Made by a program: the position numbers and the translations under genes
Shown: positions 7,468 through 14,844 of the stretch, in pieces
Position numbering within the stretch: the stretch's first letter is position 1
How the letters are laid out: each line of letters starts with the position of its first letter
Notes under the pieces: generated by a model
Databases searched by the model: none
The model's input: only the letters and a program-made list of their open reading frames with translations
What the model was told of the DNA's origin: nothing
Virus record (IMG/VR): IMGVR_UViG_3300042893_002673
Coordinates: 1-30,076 of that record
Origin: a virus
Strand: one strand, 5' to 3'
DNA: 30,076 nt

Positions 7468-8974
7468 GACGATGGGCCTCCGCGCCTATCAAATGAAAGC
7501 CCGGCAGGACATCCACAAGGGCTTTGAGGACTTCGACCGCCAGCTCGGCGTGCTGCCAACCGGGGCCGGGAAGACGATCCTGTTCAGCCGTCTGGCTCAG
7601 GACTACCAACCCCGGCGCACCTTGATCCTCGCCCACCGCGAGGAACTCATCACCCAGGCCGTCGATAAGTTGCGCGTCTCCACCGGGATCGAAGCCCAGG
7701 TCGAGATGGGCGAAGATCGGGCGGCGCTCGATGCGCCGGTGGTCGTTGCCTCCGTCCAGACGCTGATGCGCGAGAAGCGCCGCGAGCGCTGGCCGCGGGA
7801 TCACTTCGGGCTGGTCGTCGTCGATGAAGCGCACCACGCGCTGGCCGACAGCTACCTCAACACGCTCGGGCATTTCCACGATCACGCGAAGGTGCTGGGC
7901 GTAAGCGCGACGCCGGACCGCGGCGACAAGAAGAACCTCGGCCGGTATTTCGAGAACATCGCCTGCGAGGTGACCTTGCTCGATCTCATCAACCTGGGAT
8001 GGCTCTCGCCGATCCAGGTGAAGACGGTTCCGCTGGGGATGGACCTGCGGGGCGTGCGGACGAGCCATGGCGACTTCAGCGCCGATGACCTCGGCCATGC
8101 GCTGGAGCCGTATCTCGAACAGATCGCCGACGTCCTGGTGGAGCACCGGCACCGCAAGACGCTCGTGTTCCTGCCGCTGATCGCGGTCTCGAAGCGTTTC
8201 GCCCAGATCTGCCGCGACCGCGGCTTGCTGGCCGAGCACGTCGATGGCCAGACGACCGAGCGGCAGGCGACCTTGGGGCGGTTCAAGCGGGACGAGACCC
8301 GCATCCTCTGCAACGCGATGCTGCTCACCGAAGGCTACGACGAGCCGTCGATCGATTGCGTCGTCTGCCTGCGGCCGACCAAGATCCGGGCGCTCTACTC
8401 GCAGATCATCGGCCGCGGCACGCGGATCTGGCCGGGCAAGGACCACCTGCTCGTGCTCGATTTCCTCTGGCAGGCGGAAGAGCACACCCTGATGCGGCCG
8501 GCGAACCTGATCGCGGAGGACGAAGCCGACGCGAAGGCGCTCACCGAGAAGCTGGGGGCCGAGGGCGACCTCGAAGAGGCCCGCGAGGAAGTGAACGCGG
8601 ATCGGACCAAGTCGCTCACCGAGCGGCTGCGCGCCAACCGGACGCGTCCCGGCAGCGTGCTCAATCCGCTGGAGCTTGCCGTCTCCCTCAACGAAGCCGC
8701 CCTGGCCGACTACGTCCCGACCATGAAATGGCAGGCGGAAGCGCCCACGGACAAGCAGCTCGATGTGCTGGCGAAGTTCGGCTTGGACATCCTGAGCATC
8801 CAGTCGAAGGGCCACGCCTCGCTGATCCTCGACCGCCTGATCACCCGACGAAAGCTCGGGCTGGCGACGCCGAAGCAGGCCCGCGTGATGCGCCGCTTCG
8901 GCCACCAGCGTCCGGAAACCGCCACCTTCGAGGAAGCCAAGGCATTCCTCGACGCCCAATTCGCCCACCGCTGA
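7448..8974 (+). CDS. Superfamily 2 DNA/RNA helicase (DEAH)
   Basis: A 508-residue helicase. Motifs by residue from the ATG at 7448: Q-motif-like LRAYQMKARQ (11-20), Walker A PTGAGKT (37-43), DEAH (126-129), SAT (153-155), helicase C domain with KTLVFLP (about 237), TEGYDEP (294-300) and motif VI QIIGRGTRIW (319-328). After about residue 340 comes a charged linker and a C-terminal helical region with KQLDVLAKFGLDI and GLATPKQARVMRRFG, typical of phage replication helicases of this type. The chosen ATG overlaps the SSB-like gene by 20 nt; the ATG at 7472 (MGLRAYQ) would avoid overlap and is equally plausible. Likely role: unwinding during phage replication or recombination. Confidence 0.9.
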   Translation: MTTSHSETMGLRAYQMKARQDIHKGFEDFDRQLGVLPTGAGKTILFSRLAQDYQPRRTLILAHREELITQAVDKLRVSTGIEAQVEMGEDRAALDAPVVVASVQTLMREKRRERWPRDHFGLVVVDEAHHALADSYLNTLGHFHDHAKVLGVSATPDRGDKKNLGRYFENIACEVTLLDLINLGWLSPIQVKTVPLGMDLRGVRTSHGDFSADDLGHALEPYLEQIADVLVEHRHRKTLVFLPLIAVSKRFAQICRDRGLLAEHVDGQTTERQATLGRFKRDETRILCNAMLLTEGYDEPSIDCVVCLRPTKIRALYSQIIGRGTRIWPGKDHLLVLDFLWQAEEHTLMRPANLIAEDEADAKALTEKLGAEGDLEEAREEVNADRTKSLTERLRANRTRPGSVLNPLELAVSLNEAALADYVPTMKWQAEAPTDKQLDVLAKFGLDILSIQSKGHASLILDRLITRRKLGLATPKQARVMRRFGHQRPETATFEEAKAFLDAQFAHR

Positions 8975-8978
8975 TCCC

Positions 8979-11003
8979 ATGGCCAAATACCGATCCACCG
9001 GGCTCGCCATGGCCTTGCCGCGCCGCACGCTGGAATACCTCCAGCGCGGCGCGAGCGAGGGCATGCGCAATGCCGAACTCTTCGACGCGACTTGCCAGTT
9101 CCGCGACGCCGGCCACCCGCTGGAGGAAACGGAAGCTCAACTACTCGCCCGCGCGCTGGCCGACGGGCTGACCGAGGCCGAAGCGAGGACGACCATCCGC
9201 TCGGTCTATGCCCGCACGTCGCGGGAACCGCTCGGCGCCGGCGTGGCGCCGATGCCGAAGGTCCCGTCGGCATCACCCCGGCGGCCGGCACCGCCACCGG
9301 TCCATCGCGAGCGCTCGACGATGGCGCTGCCGGTCACGCTCGACGACGGTTTCATCCGCCTGCTCGACGCGTGTTTCCAGCCGGATGAATTCGTCGCCAT
9401 CTCCCCGGCGGCCGAGAACGAGGAGGGCGAAATCGCCCCGCGCCGTGGCGTCACCCTGACGACATCCGAGTGGAAATCGAAAGTGGCAGCCAAGGGCGGG
9501 ATCGACCGCGTGTTCGGCACCAAGCTCGGGTTGTTCCTGCGGATCAACCCGATGGCGAAGGGCGGCGCGAAGAACGAGGATGTCACCGCGTTCCGCCATG
9601 TCCTGGTCGAGTTCGATCGTGACGAGGCCGGTAAGCCGATCCCGAAGGAAGAGCAGTATCATGCGGTCGTTGCCAGCGGCATGCCGGTGGCCGCGCTTAT
9701 CGACTCCGGCAACAAAAGCCTGCATGCGTGGATCCGCGTCGATGCGCCGGACGAGAAGGAATACAAGCGGCGGGTCGAGGTGATTTGGGAGTGGTTTTCC
9801 GGCATCAACCTGGACAAGCAGAACCGGAACCCGTCACGCCTGTCGCGCTGCCCGGACGGCTGGCGCACGGTCGATGGCGATGTCCGCCGCCAGTGCTTGC
9901 TCGCGCTGGAGCTCGGCGCGGAATCGTGGACGGCGTGGGAGGCGGCGCACTCGAATTCCGACCTGCCGCCGATCCTCCCCGGCCAGGCATTCATGGGCCA
10001 GCCGGAACCCGAGCCGCCACAGCTCGTCGACGGCATCCTCCATCAGGGTGCCAAGATGGTCCTCGGTGGCCCGTCCAAGGCGCGCAAGAGCTGGTCGCTG
10101 ATCGACCTGATGCTCTCGGTGGCCACCGGCACGCCGTGGTGGGGATTTCCGACGCGCCGTGGCCGCGCCCTCTATCTGAACTTCGAGCTGCCGCCCTTCG
10201 CGCTGCAATACCGGATCCACCGGATCGCGGCGGCCAAGGACATTGCCGACTTCACCGGCTTCGACATCTGGAACCTGCGCGGCCACGCGACCGACTTCTC
10301 GGCCCTGATCCCGAAGATCCTCGGGCGCATCCGCGACACCGGGTATTCGCTGATCCTGATCGACCCGATCTACAAGGGCCTCGGCGCACGGAACGAAAAC
10401 GACGCCGGCGACATCGCGAGCCTGCTCAACGAGGTCGAGCAACTGGCGGCGAAGTCCGGGGCGGCTGCCGTGTTCGGAGCCCACTTCTCGAAGGGGAACC
10501 AGGCAGGCAAGGAGTCGATCGATCGCATCGGCGGCTCGGGTGTGTTTGCCCGCGATCCCGACGTGATCCTGACGATGACTCCTCACGAGGAGGACGATGC
10601 CCACGTCATCGACCTCACGCTGCGCGCCCTGCCGCCCGTGAAGCCCTTCGTCGTCCGCTGGTGCGAGTCGATCTTCATCACTGATCGGAATGCAGATCCT
10701 GCCCAGCTCAAGGCTCCCCAAGGCAATCCCAAGAGCGAGAAAGCAAAGACGACCTACAAGATGGGCAGCGCGGCCGACCGCTACGCCAGCGCCGTCGAGA
10801 CCATGCCGCCACTCGCCAACGGGCGGGTCGCCCAGGAGTCCGAGGTGATCGCCTACATCTCGAACCGGATCGCCGAGATCGACGGCGATTGCACGCTCAA
10901 GGAGGCCCAGCGCGTCTTCTACTGCCTCGCCAACATGAAGTCGGGACCGCTCGTCTTCGACAAAGCAACCCGCCTGTGGAGGGGGCGCAATCATGCAATT
11001 TGA
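8979..11003 (+). CDS. Primase-helicase (PriCT, primase-like and RepA-type ATPase domains)
   Basis: A 674-residue multidomain protein. Residues about 20-80 (RGASEGMRNAELF, GLTEAEARTTIRSVYAR) resemble a PriCT module. Residues about 200-295 contain FRHVLVEFDRD and GNKSLHAWIRVDA followed by NRNPSRLSR, the order seen in archaeo-eukaryotic-type (prim-pol) primases. Residues about 350-600 are a RecA-fold helicase of the AAA_25/RepA group, with Walker A-like GGPSKARKS (363-371) and Walker B SLILID (457-462). The last 55 residues form a small domain (EVIAYISNRIAEIDG, LKEAQRVFY, TRLWRGR) that recurs as a separate gene at 11250. It ends the tightly packed replication operon. Confidence 0.85.
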   Translation: MAKYRSTGLAMALPRRTLEYLQRGASEGMRNAELFDATCQFRDAGHPLEETEAQLLARALADGLTEAEARTTIRSVYARTSREPLGAGVAPMPKVPSASPRRPAPPPVHRERSTMALPVTLDDGFIRLLDACFQPDEFVAISPAAENEEGEIAPRRGVTLTTSEWKSKVAAKGGIDRVFGTKLGLFLRINPMAKGGAKNEDVTAFRHVLVEFDRDEAGKPIPKEEQYHAVVASGMPVAALIDSGNKSLHAWIRVDAPDEKEYKRRVEVIWEWFSGINLDKQNRNPSRLSRCPDGWRTVDGDVRRQCLLALELGAESWTAWEAAHSNSDLPPILPGQAFMGQPEPEPPQLVDGILHQGAKMVLGGPSKARKSWSLIDLMLSVATGTPWWGFPTRRGRALYLNFELPPFALQYRIHRIAAAKDIADFTGFDIWNLRGHATDFSALIPKILGRIRDTGYSLILIDPIYKGLGARNENDAGDIASLLNEVEQLAAKSGAAAVFGAHFSKGNQAGKESIDRIGGSGVFARDPDVILTMTPHEEDDAHVIDLTLRALPPVKPFVVRWCESIFITDRNADPAQLKAPQGNPKSEKAKTTYKMGSAADRYASAVETMPPLANGRVAQESEVIAYISNRIAEIDGDCTLKEAQRVFYCLANMKSGPLVFDKATRLWRGRNHAI

Positions 11004-11249
11004 ACCCGTCATCCCGGCAGTGTTTGCACCCCGGATTCAAATCGGTTTGAACCCGTTTGAACCCGCTCGTTCTAACAGTTTTAAGAAGTCGCCAGTCAGG
11101 ATCCTTATTAGGCACTTACTAGCCGCCTTACAGCTTTTTTACAAAAGCAGCGAGAACAACCTTACGGATTGTTTCTCGCACGCTGCTGGCTTTGTTGGAA
11201 ACAGCCGCAGCGCTAACCATTTTTGGGTTCACCGGGAAGGAGGTTCAAA
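10999..11249. other. Structured intergenic region, candidate replication origin
   Basis: TTTGAACCCG occurs three times (10999-11008, 11046-11055, 11056-11065), and the inverted core GGGTTCA recurs at 11225-11231. Downstream is an AT-rich palindrome, GCTTTT-TTAC-AAAAGC (11133-11148), and a large imperfect hairpin in which GCAGCGAGAACAA (11147-11159) pairs with TTGTTTCTCGC and CGCTGC (11169-11186). Iterated sites beside AT-rich dyads, directly behind the primase-helicase gene and in an otherwise gap-free operon, suggest an origin or a replication control site. A terminator is less likely because no T-run follows the large hairpin. Confidence 0.4.
11234..11243 (+). promoter_or_regulatory. Strong Shine-Dalgarno
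   Basis: GGGAAGGAGG lies 6 nt before the ATG at 11250. It is the best classical ribosome-binding site in the window, where most starts lack one, and it fixes the start of the small gene that follows. Confidence 0.75.
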
Positions 11250-11525
11250 ATGAAACCTCGGAGGAAAAACCGGAAAAGAACCCGGACATCACCCTACGAA
11301 CATCTCTGGCCGGAACTGGCATTCATGCCGGAACTCGACCATTGGCCGGATCGGCCAGATCCATTCAAAGCGGAATGCAGTGAGGTGATCGCCTTCATCG
11401 TCACTGGCTATGGCTGTGACCTGCGGGAAGCCGAATGTATCTTTCGGGCGGCCAGGCATGCCGGTGTGATTCGATTCCACCCGAACACCCGGACCTGGTG
11501 TGGACGGAAAGGAGGCCGGCCATGA
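11250..11525 (+). CDS. Small protein homologous to the primase-helicase C-terminal domain
   Basis: A 91-residue protein with a very basic N-terminus (MKPRRKNRKRTRT). Residues about 47-88 (SEVIAFIVTGYGCDLREAEC, IFRAARHAG, NTRTWCGR) align with the last 50 residues of the protein encoded at 8979-11003 (SEVIAYISNRI, CTLKEAQRVFYCLA, ATRLWRGR), sharing the SEVIA, L-(K/R)-EA and TR-x-W-x-GR positions. It is therefore a stand-alone copy of that domain, probably a winged-helix DNA- or partner-binding module. The start is set by the strong ribosome-binding site at 11234-11243, and the gene overlaps the next by 4 nt (ATGA). It could modulate origin binding or compete with the primase; no function is established. 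Confidence 0.75.
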   Translation: MKPRRKNRKRTRTSPYEHLWPELAFMPELDHWPDRPDPFKAECSEVIAFIVTGYGCDLREAECIFRAARHAGVIRFHPNTRTWCGRKGGRP

Positions 11526-12067
11526 GCTCCGACGACTACGCGAAGAAGCAGAGCCGGCGGGATGGCGAGTATGAGCGCGAATACGAGGCCTGGGTGAAGT
11601 CGATGTCCCTCGATGAACGTCGGGAGGCGGAGAAGCTCGGCCTGCTCAAACCCTGCCTGCAACGCCATGGCAACGGCGCTGCCGACCAAGACATGGCCGA
11701 TACCCCTGCGGCCAGCCACACGCCGGACATCGCGGCCCTGGTCGATCACGAGGGCGATCCGGCCGGCGCCGTCACGCGTGATGCCATCGAGGTGCTCCGG
11801 CATTTCGTCGCCGACCTGATTTCCGAAGGGAACACCCGGCTCACCGTCGAGTGCCTGGCCGTGGCTCTCGGGCTCAGCGCCTACAACGGCGAGAGCATGA
11901 CCACCATTGCCAAGCGCCACGGGGTGTCCCGCGCCGCCGTCTCGAAGCGCTGCGTTGACATCACGCAGCAACTGAACCTCCCGCCGTCCCGCGCCATGCG
12001 CAGCGAGAAGGCACGCCACATCTACCAACGATCCCAGCTCGACCAACACCTGCACAACAATCCATGA
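11522..12067 (+). CDS. Helix-turn-helix DNA-binding protein
   Basis: A 181-residue protein. The first 60 residues are charged and helical, and a linker follows. Residues about 105-150 contain a helix-turn-helix (VECLAVALGLSAYNGESM, TTIAKRHGVSRAAVSKRC) reminiscent of sigma region 4 or small-terminase HTH modules. The ATG at 11522 overlaps the previous stop (ATGA); the open frame further upstream to 11435 would overlap the preceding gene deeply and is rejected. Context, right behind the replication block, suggests an early-to-late regulator or an origin-binding protein. Both are inference. Confidence 0.7.
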   Translation: MSSDDYAKKQSRRDGEYEREYEAWVKSMSLDERREAEKLGLLKPCLQRHGNGAADQDMADTPAASHTPDIAALVDHEGDPAGAVTRDAIEVLRHFVADLISEGNTRLTVECLAVALGLSAYNGESMTTIAKRHGVSRAAVSKRCVDITQQLNLPPSRAMRSEKARHIYQRSQLDQHLHNNP

Positions 12068-12678
12068 GCACGCTCACCACCCTTGCCATCAGCGATCCCA
12101 AGTTCTCGATCACGCCCACCGGCATCGAGTTCAAAGAAGACCTCAGCTTCGAGGAATGGGACGACCTTGGCCAAAAGCTCGCCCCCATCGGCAAGTCCAT
12201 CGGCTTCATCATCGGCGACTGGATCAACTACGGCGAAAAGAAGTGGGGCGACAAATACGAGGAGGCGATCAAGCGCACCGGGATGGCCTATCAAACGCTC
12301 CGTCACTACGCCCACGTCGCACGCCGCGTTCAATTGTTCTGCCGGCAGAACAAACTCGGGTTCGAACACCACGCCGCGGTCGCGAAAATCAAAGACCCCG
12401 AGGAACAGCAGCACTGGCTGAAGATGGCGGTGAAGCACAAGCTCGGGAAACGCCGGCTCCAGAAGTCGATCAACTTCGGTCGTCTGGCCACCGAGAAGGA
12501 AGTCCAGGGCGATCCCGCCGACCGCGGCTACGTCACCTACCTCGCGCTGCTGAACCGCATCCGGCGGTGGTGGGCGCGCGAAACCGAGAAGGCCCCCGTC
12601 GAGGAATGGGACGAGGACCGACGCCAGGGACTCAAGAGGGACTTCAAGTTCGTCGTCGACATCTACGACGCGCTCTAA
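12064..12678 (+). CDS. Putative DNA-binding protein (LmbU/ParB-HTH-like)
   Basis: A 204-residue protein with a central block IGDWINYGEKKWGDKYEEAI, TLRHYAHVARRV, FEHHAAVAKI, EEQQHWLKMAVKHKLGKRRL. This order resembles the helix-turn-helix region of LmbU-like regulators and of phage/plasmid proteins annotated as ParB-HTH-like. Family assignment is from memory of the pattern and is tentative. The gene is coupled to the preceding HTH gene by ATGA overlap, forming a three-gene unit from 11250. The C-terminus is acidic and Trp-rich (RRWWARETEKAPVEEWDEDR). The unit ends six bases before a tRNA-like sequence. Confidence 0.6.
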   Translation: MSTLTTLAISDPKFSITPTGIEFKEDLSFEEWDDLGQKLAPIGKSIGFIIGDWINYGEKKWGDKYEEAIKRTGMAYQTLRHYAHVARRVQLFCRQNKLGFEHHAAVAKIKDPEEQQHWLKMAVKHKLGKRRLQKSINFGRLATEKEVQGDPADRGYVTYLALLNRIRRWWARETEKAPVEEWDEDRRQGLKRDFKFVVDIYDAL

Positions 12679-12684
12679 CCAAAG

Positions 12685-12756
12685 CGCAGGGAGGGCGGTC
12701 CCAGGCGAGATTCATATCCTCGACCTCCGCGGGTTCAATTCCCGCCCCTGCAACCA
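12685..12756 (+). tRNA. tRNA-Met(CAU)-like gene with shortened D-arm
   Basis: The T-arm is perfect: GCGGG (12729-12733), loop TTCAATT, CCCGC (12741-12745). It is followed by acceptor strand CCCTGCA, discriminator A and encoded CCA (12754-12756). The 5' acceptor strand CGCAGGG (12685-12691) pairs at six of seven positions. The anticodon arm is CGAGA-TTCATAT-CCTCG (12706-12722), with four pairs, U33 and anticodon CAU. Only 14 nt separate acceptor and anticodon stems instead of about 19, leaving a GGG-CGGT-CCC mini-hairpin as D-arm. It may be a functional reduced phage tRNA or a decaying one. Confidence 0.5.
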
Positions 12757-12770
12757 CTTCTCGACGACCC

Positions 12771-12807
12771 GGCGGGGTTCAAACCGCCACGGAGGAATTG
12801 AACCCGG
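12771..12807. repeat. GGTTCAA/TTGAACC elements in the gap after the tRNA-like gene
   Basis: GGCGG-GGTTCAAA-CCGCC (12771-12788) is a 5-bp hairpin with an 8-nt loop, and TTGAACCCG follows at 12798. The same core is used in the origin-like gap at 11000-11230, so these may be binding sites of one protein. They also resemble tRNA T-loops, and the two readings cannot be separated by eye. The remainder of 12757-12935 shows no gene. Confidence 0.3.
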
Positions 12808-12935
12808 GAAGGAATCTATTGAAAGCCAACGACTAAGGCAGGGACGTTCCCACCCGTGTCCATTTCCCGTGCAATGCGCCATCGCGACTTCCCACATAAC
12901 GGGCGGTCCGGACGTTGACTCCGGGCACCAGGGAA

Positions 12936-13298
12936 ATGGCTGCATCCCGCCTGGAATCAAGGTTTCTGCTGCTCTGGCGAGTGGCGCAAGGTCCGCCGCT
13001 GGAGCGGGAAGTGAAGTTCCACGTTTCCCGTCGCTGGCGGGCCGACTTCGCGCATTTGGCAAGCCGGACCCTGATCGAGATCGAGGGCGGAATCTTCCTC
13101 CCCGGCGGTGGCCGGCACAGCCGCGGGGCGGGCTACGCCAAGGACGCCGAGAAGTATCTCGAAGCCGTGCTGGCCGGCTGGACGGTCATCCGTCTGACCG
13201 AGCGTCAGCTCGAAATCGACTTCATCGGGCGGATCGTGGCCTGGATCAATACTCTTCCGGGAGCAGGATGCAGGTCGAACTCCGATCCGCCTCGGTGA
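12936..13298 (+). CDS. DUF559/VSR-like PD-(D/E)XK endonuclease-family protein
   Basis: A 120-residue protein with the compact core of very-short-patch-repair/DUF559-type nucleases: RRWRADFA (Asp in the first catalytic position), LIEIEGG (E-x-E), a GGRHSRGAGYAKDAEKY stretch, then a closing strand GWTVIRLT. In phages such proteins are candidate junction resolvases or nicking enzymes. The ATG at 12936 has TTGACT 15 nt upstream; the frame also allows a TTG at 12915, which coincides with that motif and is disfavoured. Its last 53 nt overlap, tail to tail, the end of the minus-strand gene at 13246-13524. Confidence 0.75.
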   Translation: MAASRLESRFLLLWRVAQGPPLEREVKFHVSRRWRADFAHLASRTLIEIEGGIFLPGGGRHSRGAGYAKDAEKYLEAVLAGWTVIRLTERQLEIDFIGRIVAWINTLPGAGCRSNSDPPR

Positions 13299-13524
13299 TG
13301 ATGTAGATCCGGCGGCCACCGCCGAGCTTGTAGTGGCTCAGGATGCGGAGCCCGAGCTTGAGCGCCTCCTCGTTCGCCTGCTTGTCCTCGTCGCAAAGGT
13401 CGCCCCAATCGCCGCAGTGGTGGCGGCGCATGTAGGACGCCAGGTCGATCCCGAGCGCCATCGCGGCCGGCGTGGCGACGGTGGTCCCCAGCGGGAACCG
13501 CGGTTCCATGAGTCGGTAGGCCAT
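13246..13524 (-). CDS. Small phage/plasmid conserved protein (GDWGDL...ITEADRS family)
   Basis: A 92-residue protein with the hallmarks of a widespread small family on phages and plasmids: FPLGTTVATPAAM, RRHHCGDWGDLCDEDKQANE, LRILSHYKLGGGRRIYIITE, ADRSSTCILLPEEY. The family is often annotated only as plasmid-related and has no established biochemical role. It is the third gene of the minus-strand amidoligase unit, starting 6 nt after the preceding stop. Because the conserved ADRS-x4-LLP-x2-Y end is intact, the gene is real even though its 3' end overlaps the convergent nuclease gene by 53 bp. Confidence 0.75.
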   Translation of the reverse strand: MAYRLMEPRFPLGTTVATPAAMALGIDLASYMRRHHCGDWGDLCDEDKQANEEALKLGLRILSHYKLGGGRRIYIITEADRSSTCILLPEEY

Positions 13525-13530
13525 GGTCGT

Positions 13531-13809
13531 TCAGTCGCTGGAGTTTCCCCATGCCGGGTGGCGCTCGCCGGTCGCGATCAGGCCGGAGGCAAGCATGTCT
13601 TCGACCAGCGCCTTGGGCGGCCATGCACGATGCGGTTTGGCGGTCTGCATCTTCGACGCGCGGGCGGTCGCCCGGCAGTAGGATGGCAGGTCGGCTTCCG
13701 GGTTGAAGCTGTCCTGGCGGAGCTTGGTCATCAGCTCGGTGGCATCGGCGGCGGAGAAGGTCGCGCCGTCGATGGTGTGGTATGCTGTGTTCATGGTTTC
13801 GTGTGGCAT
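13531..13809 (-). CDS. Small unidentified protein of the amidoligase operon
   Basis: A 92-residue protein, not recognised. It starts MPHETMNTAYHTIDGATFSA, 8 nt after the amidoligase stop; an alternative start is ATG 13794. The body is helical and mildly basic in the middle (YCRATARASKMQTAKPHRAW) and ends in RHPAWGNSSD. It contains three Met in the first third and two Trp. Sitting between an amidoligase and a conserved small phage protein, it could be a partner or a peptide substrate of the ligase; that is speculation from gene order. Confidence 0.6.
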   Translation of the reverse strand: MPHETMNTAYHTIDGATFSAADATELMTKLRQDSFNPEADLPSYCRATARASKMQTAKPHRAWPPKALVEDMLASGLIATGERHPAWGNSSD

Positions 13810-13817
13810 GGTGGAAA

Positions 13818-14624
13818 TCAGGCGGCGAGTTTCTTGGCCCGCTCGGTGTAGAATTTGACGAGGCCCTTGGCGTCGATGGCTTGGAAGAACCACTTCATGC
13901 GCGGCATCCCGACCCCGTTGTCCTCGGGGCGGTTGCGGACCGTGGCGGCGGATTCCGCGGTGTCGAACAGGCGGGCCATCAGGCGCACCCAGTTGGTGAT
14001 CTTCTCGGGATCGGAGGTTCCCGAGTGGTGGCGGACTTCCAGCGTCTGGTGGCGGAAGTAGGAGTGGATGTTCAGCTTGCGGTAGCGGCAGGGATAGAGC
14101 TGCTTCATCTGCTCGATGCTCTGGCAGGCGTCGATGCCGCGGAATCTCCGTGAGCACTGGTTCTTGTGATCCTCGCTGCCCGCGATGCTGTCTTCGAGGT
14201 TGGTGCGGCAGTAGGTGTTGGCGTTCCCCCGGCGCGACTGCGGCTGGAAGGTATCGAGGACATCCTCGAATTTCAGCCAGAGCTTGAAGAGGTTCTTCAC
14301 CGCCTTGAGCGACATCGTGCGGGCGTCGAAATGGACATGGAGTCCGCAGCGCCGGTCGACCTGGGCTCCGGCGGCTTCCAGCGCGGCGGCGGCGATGCGG
14401 ACTTCCTCAAGACCGGCCTCGCCTTCGAGAACCGGGGAGACGAGTTCATAACCGCAGGACCCGTCGGTGACGATTTTCCAGTGAGGCGTCGTGCCGTGGG
14501 AGTATCCCTCGAACTCGACCCGGATGCCGGCGGCTCTCAGGCTCGCGAGTGCCTGCTCGGTGGTGATGGTGGAGAGGAATTCAATCTCGACTCCGAAGCG
14601 GCGGGACATCGTTGGCGTTGTCAT
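13818..14624 (-). CDS. Amidoligase family enzyme (glutamine-synthetase-like fold)
   Basis: A 268-residue protein with the amidoligase signature set: GVEIEF (11-16), HWKIVTDGS (48-56), CGYELVSPVL (57-66), CGLHVHFD (93-100) and a C-terminal TLEVRHHSGT (194-203) with RKLNIHS (182-188). These supply the metal- and ATP-binding acidic, His and Arg residues of the COOH-NH2 ligase superfamily described by comparative genomics as making amide bonds in peptides or modified proteins. The ATG at 14624 gives the complete enzyme; the longer open frame to 15185 would overlap the divergent gene. It leads a three-gene minus-strand operon and is divergent from the DUF2786 gene. Substrate unknown. Confidence 0.85.
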   Translation of the reverse strand: MTTPTMSRRFGVEIEFLSTITTEQALASLRAAGIRVEFEGYSHGTTPHWKIVTDGSCGYELVSPVLEGEAGLEEVRIAAAALEAAGAQVDRRCGLHVHFDARTMSLKAVKNLFKLWLKFEDVLDTFQPQSRRGNANTYCRTNLEDSIAGSEDHKNQCSRRFRGIDACQSIEQMKQLYPCRYRKLNIHSYFRHQTLEVRHHSGTSDPEKITNWVRLMARLFDTAESAATVRNRPEDNGVGMPRMKWFFQAIDAKGLVKFYTERAKKLAA

Positions 14625-14844
14625 GGGTAATATCTGCCATGGTGCCACCTCGCGTCCATGGCTAAGTGGAGTTAGAGAAAAATGACAGAATTGGCATGAG
14701 TCGTGGCACCCATAACGCGTGCCATTCATAAGTCTAACAGAATACAACAAGGGGACAAACAAAGACGAAAAATGACATGGACTCATGGTGTCCGGCTGGC
14801 AGATGAGGGACGATGAAAGCAAACACGCCATCCCCTGAGATCCC
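14625..14844. promoter_or_regulatory. Divergent control region of amidoligase operon and DUF2786 gene
   Basis: This AT-richer gap holds an inverted pair GGTGCCAC (14641-14648) and GTGGCACC (14703-14710), and further TGCCA/TGGCA cores near 14636, 14692 and 14719, so an operator cluster is likely. GA(G/C)AAAAATGACA-like strings occur at 14675 and 14765. No promoter with both good -35 and -10 boxes could be fixed by eye. The right part contains a leader copy described separately. Confidence 0.45.
14761..14810 (+). repeat. Leader repeat, copy 1
   Basis: An ungapped 50-nt match to 15561-15610 with 35 identical positions. Conserved blocks are AAAGACGAAAAA at the start, CATGG in the middle and GGCAGATG-N-GGGA at the end, followed by an ATG within a few bases. 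Here the ATG at 14813 opens only an 8-codon frame before the real gene at 14845. Confidence 0.6.

Noticed and set aside
12729-12756. tRNA 3' end as a prophage attachment site
   Set aside because: It lies well inside the phage gene block and no integrase or second copy of the sequence is present in the window.
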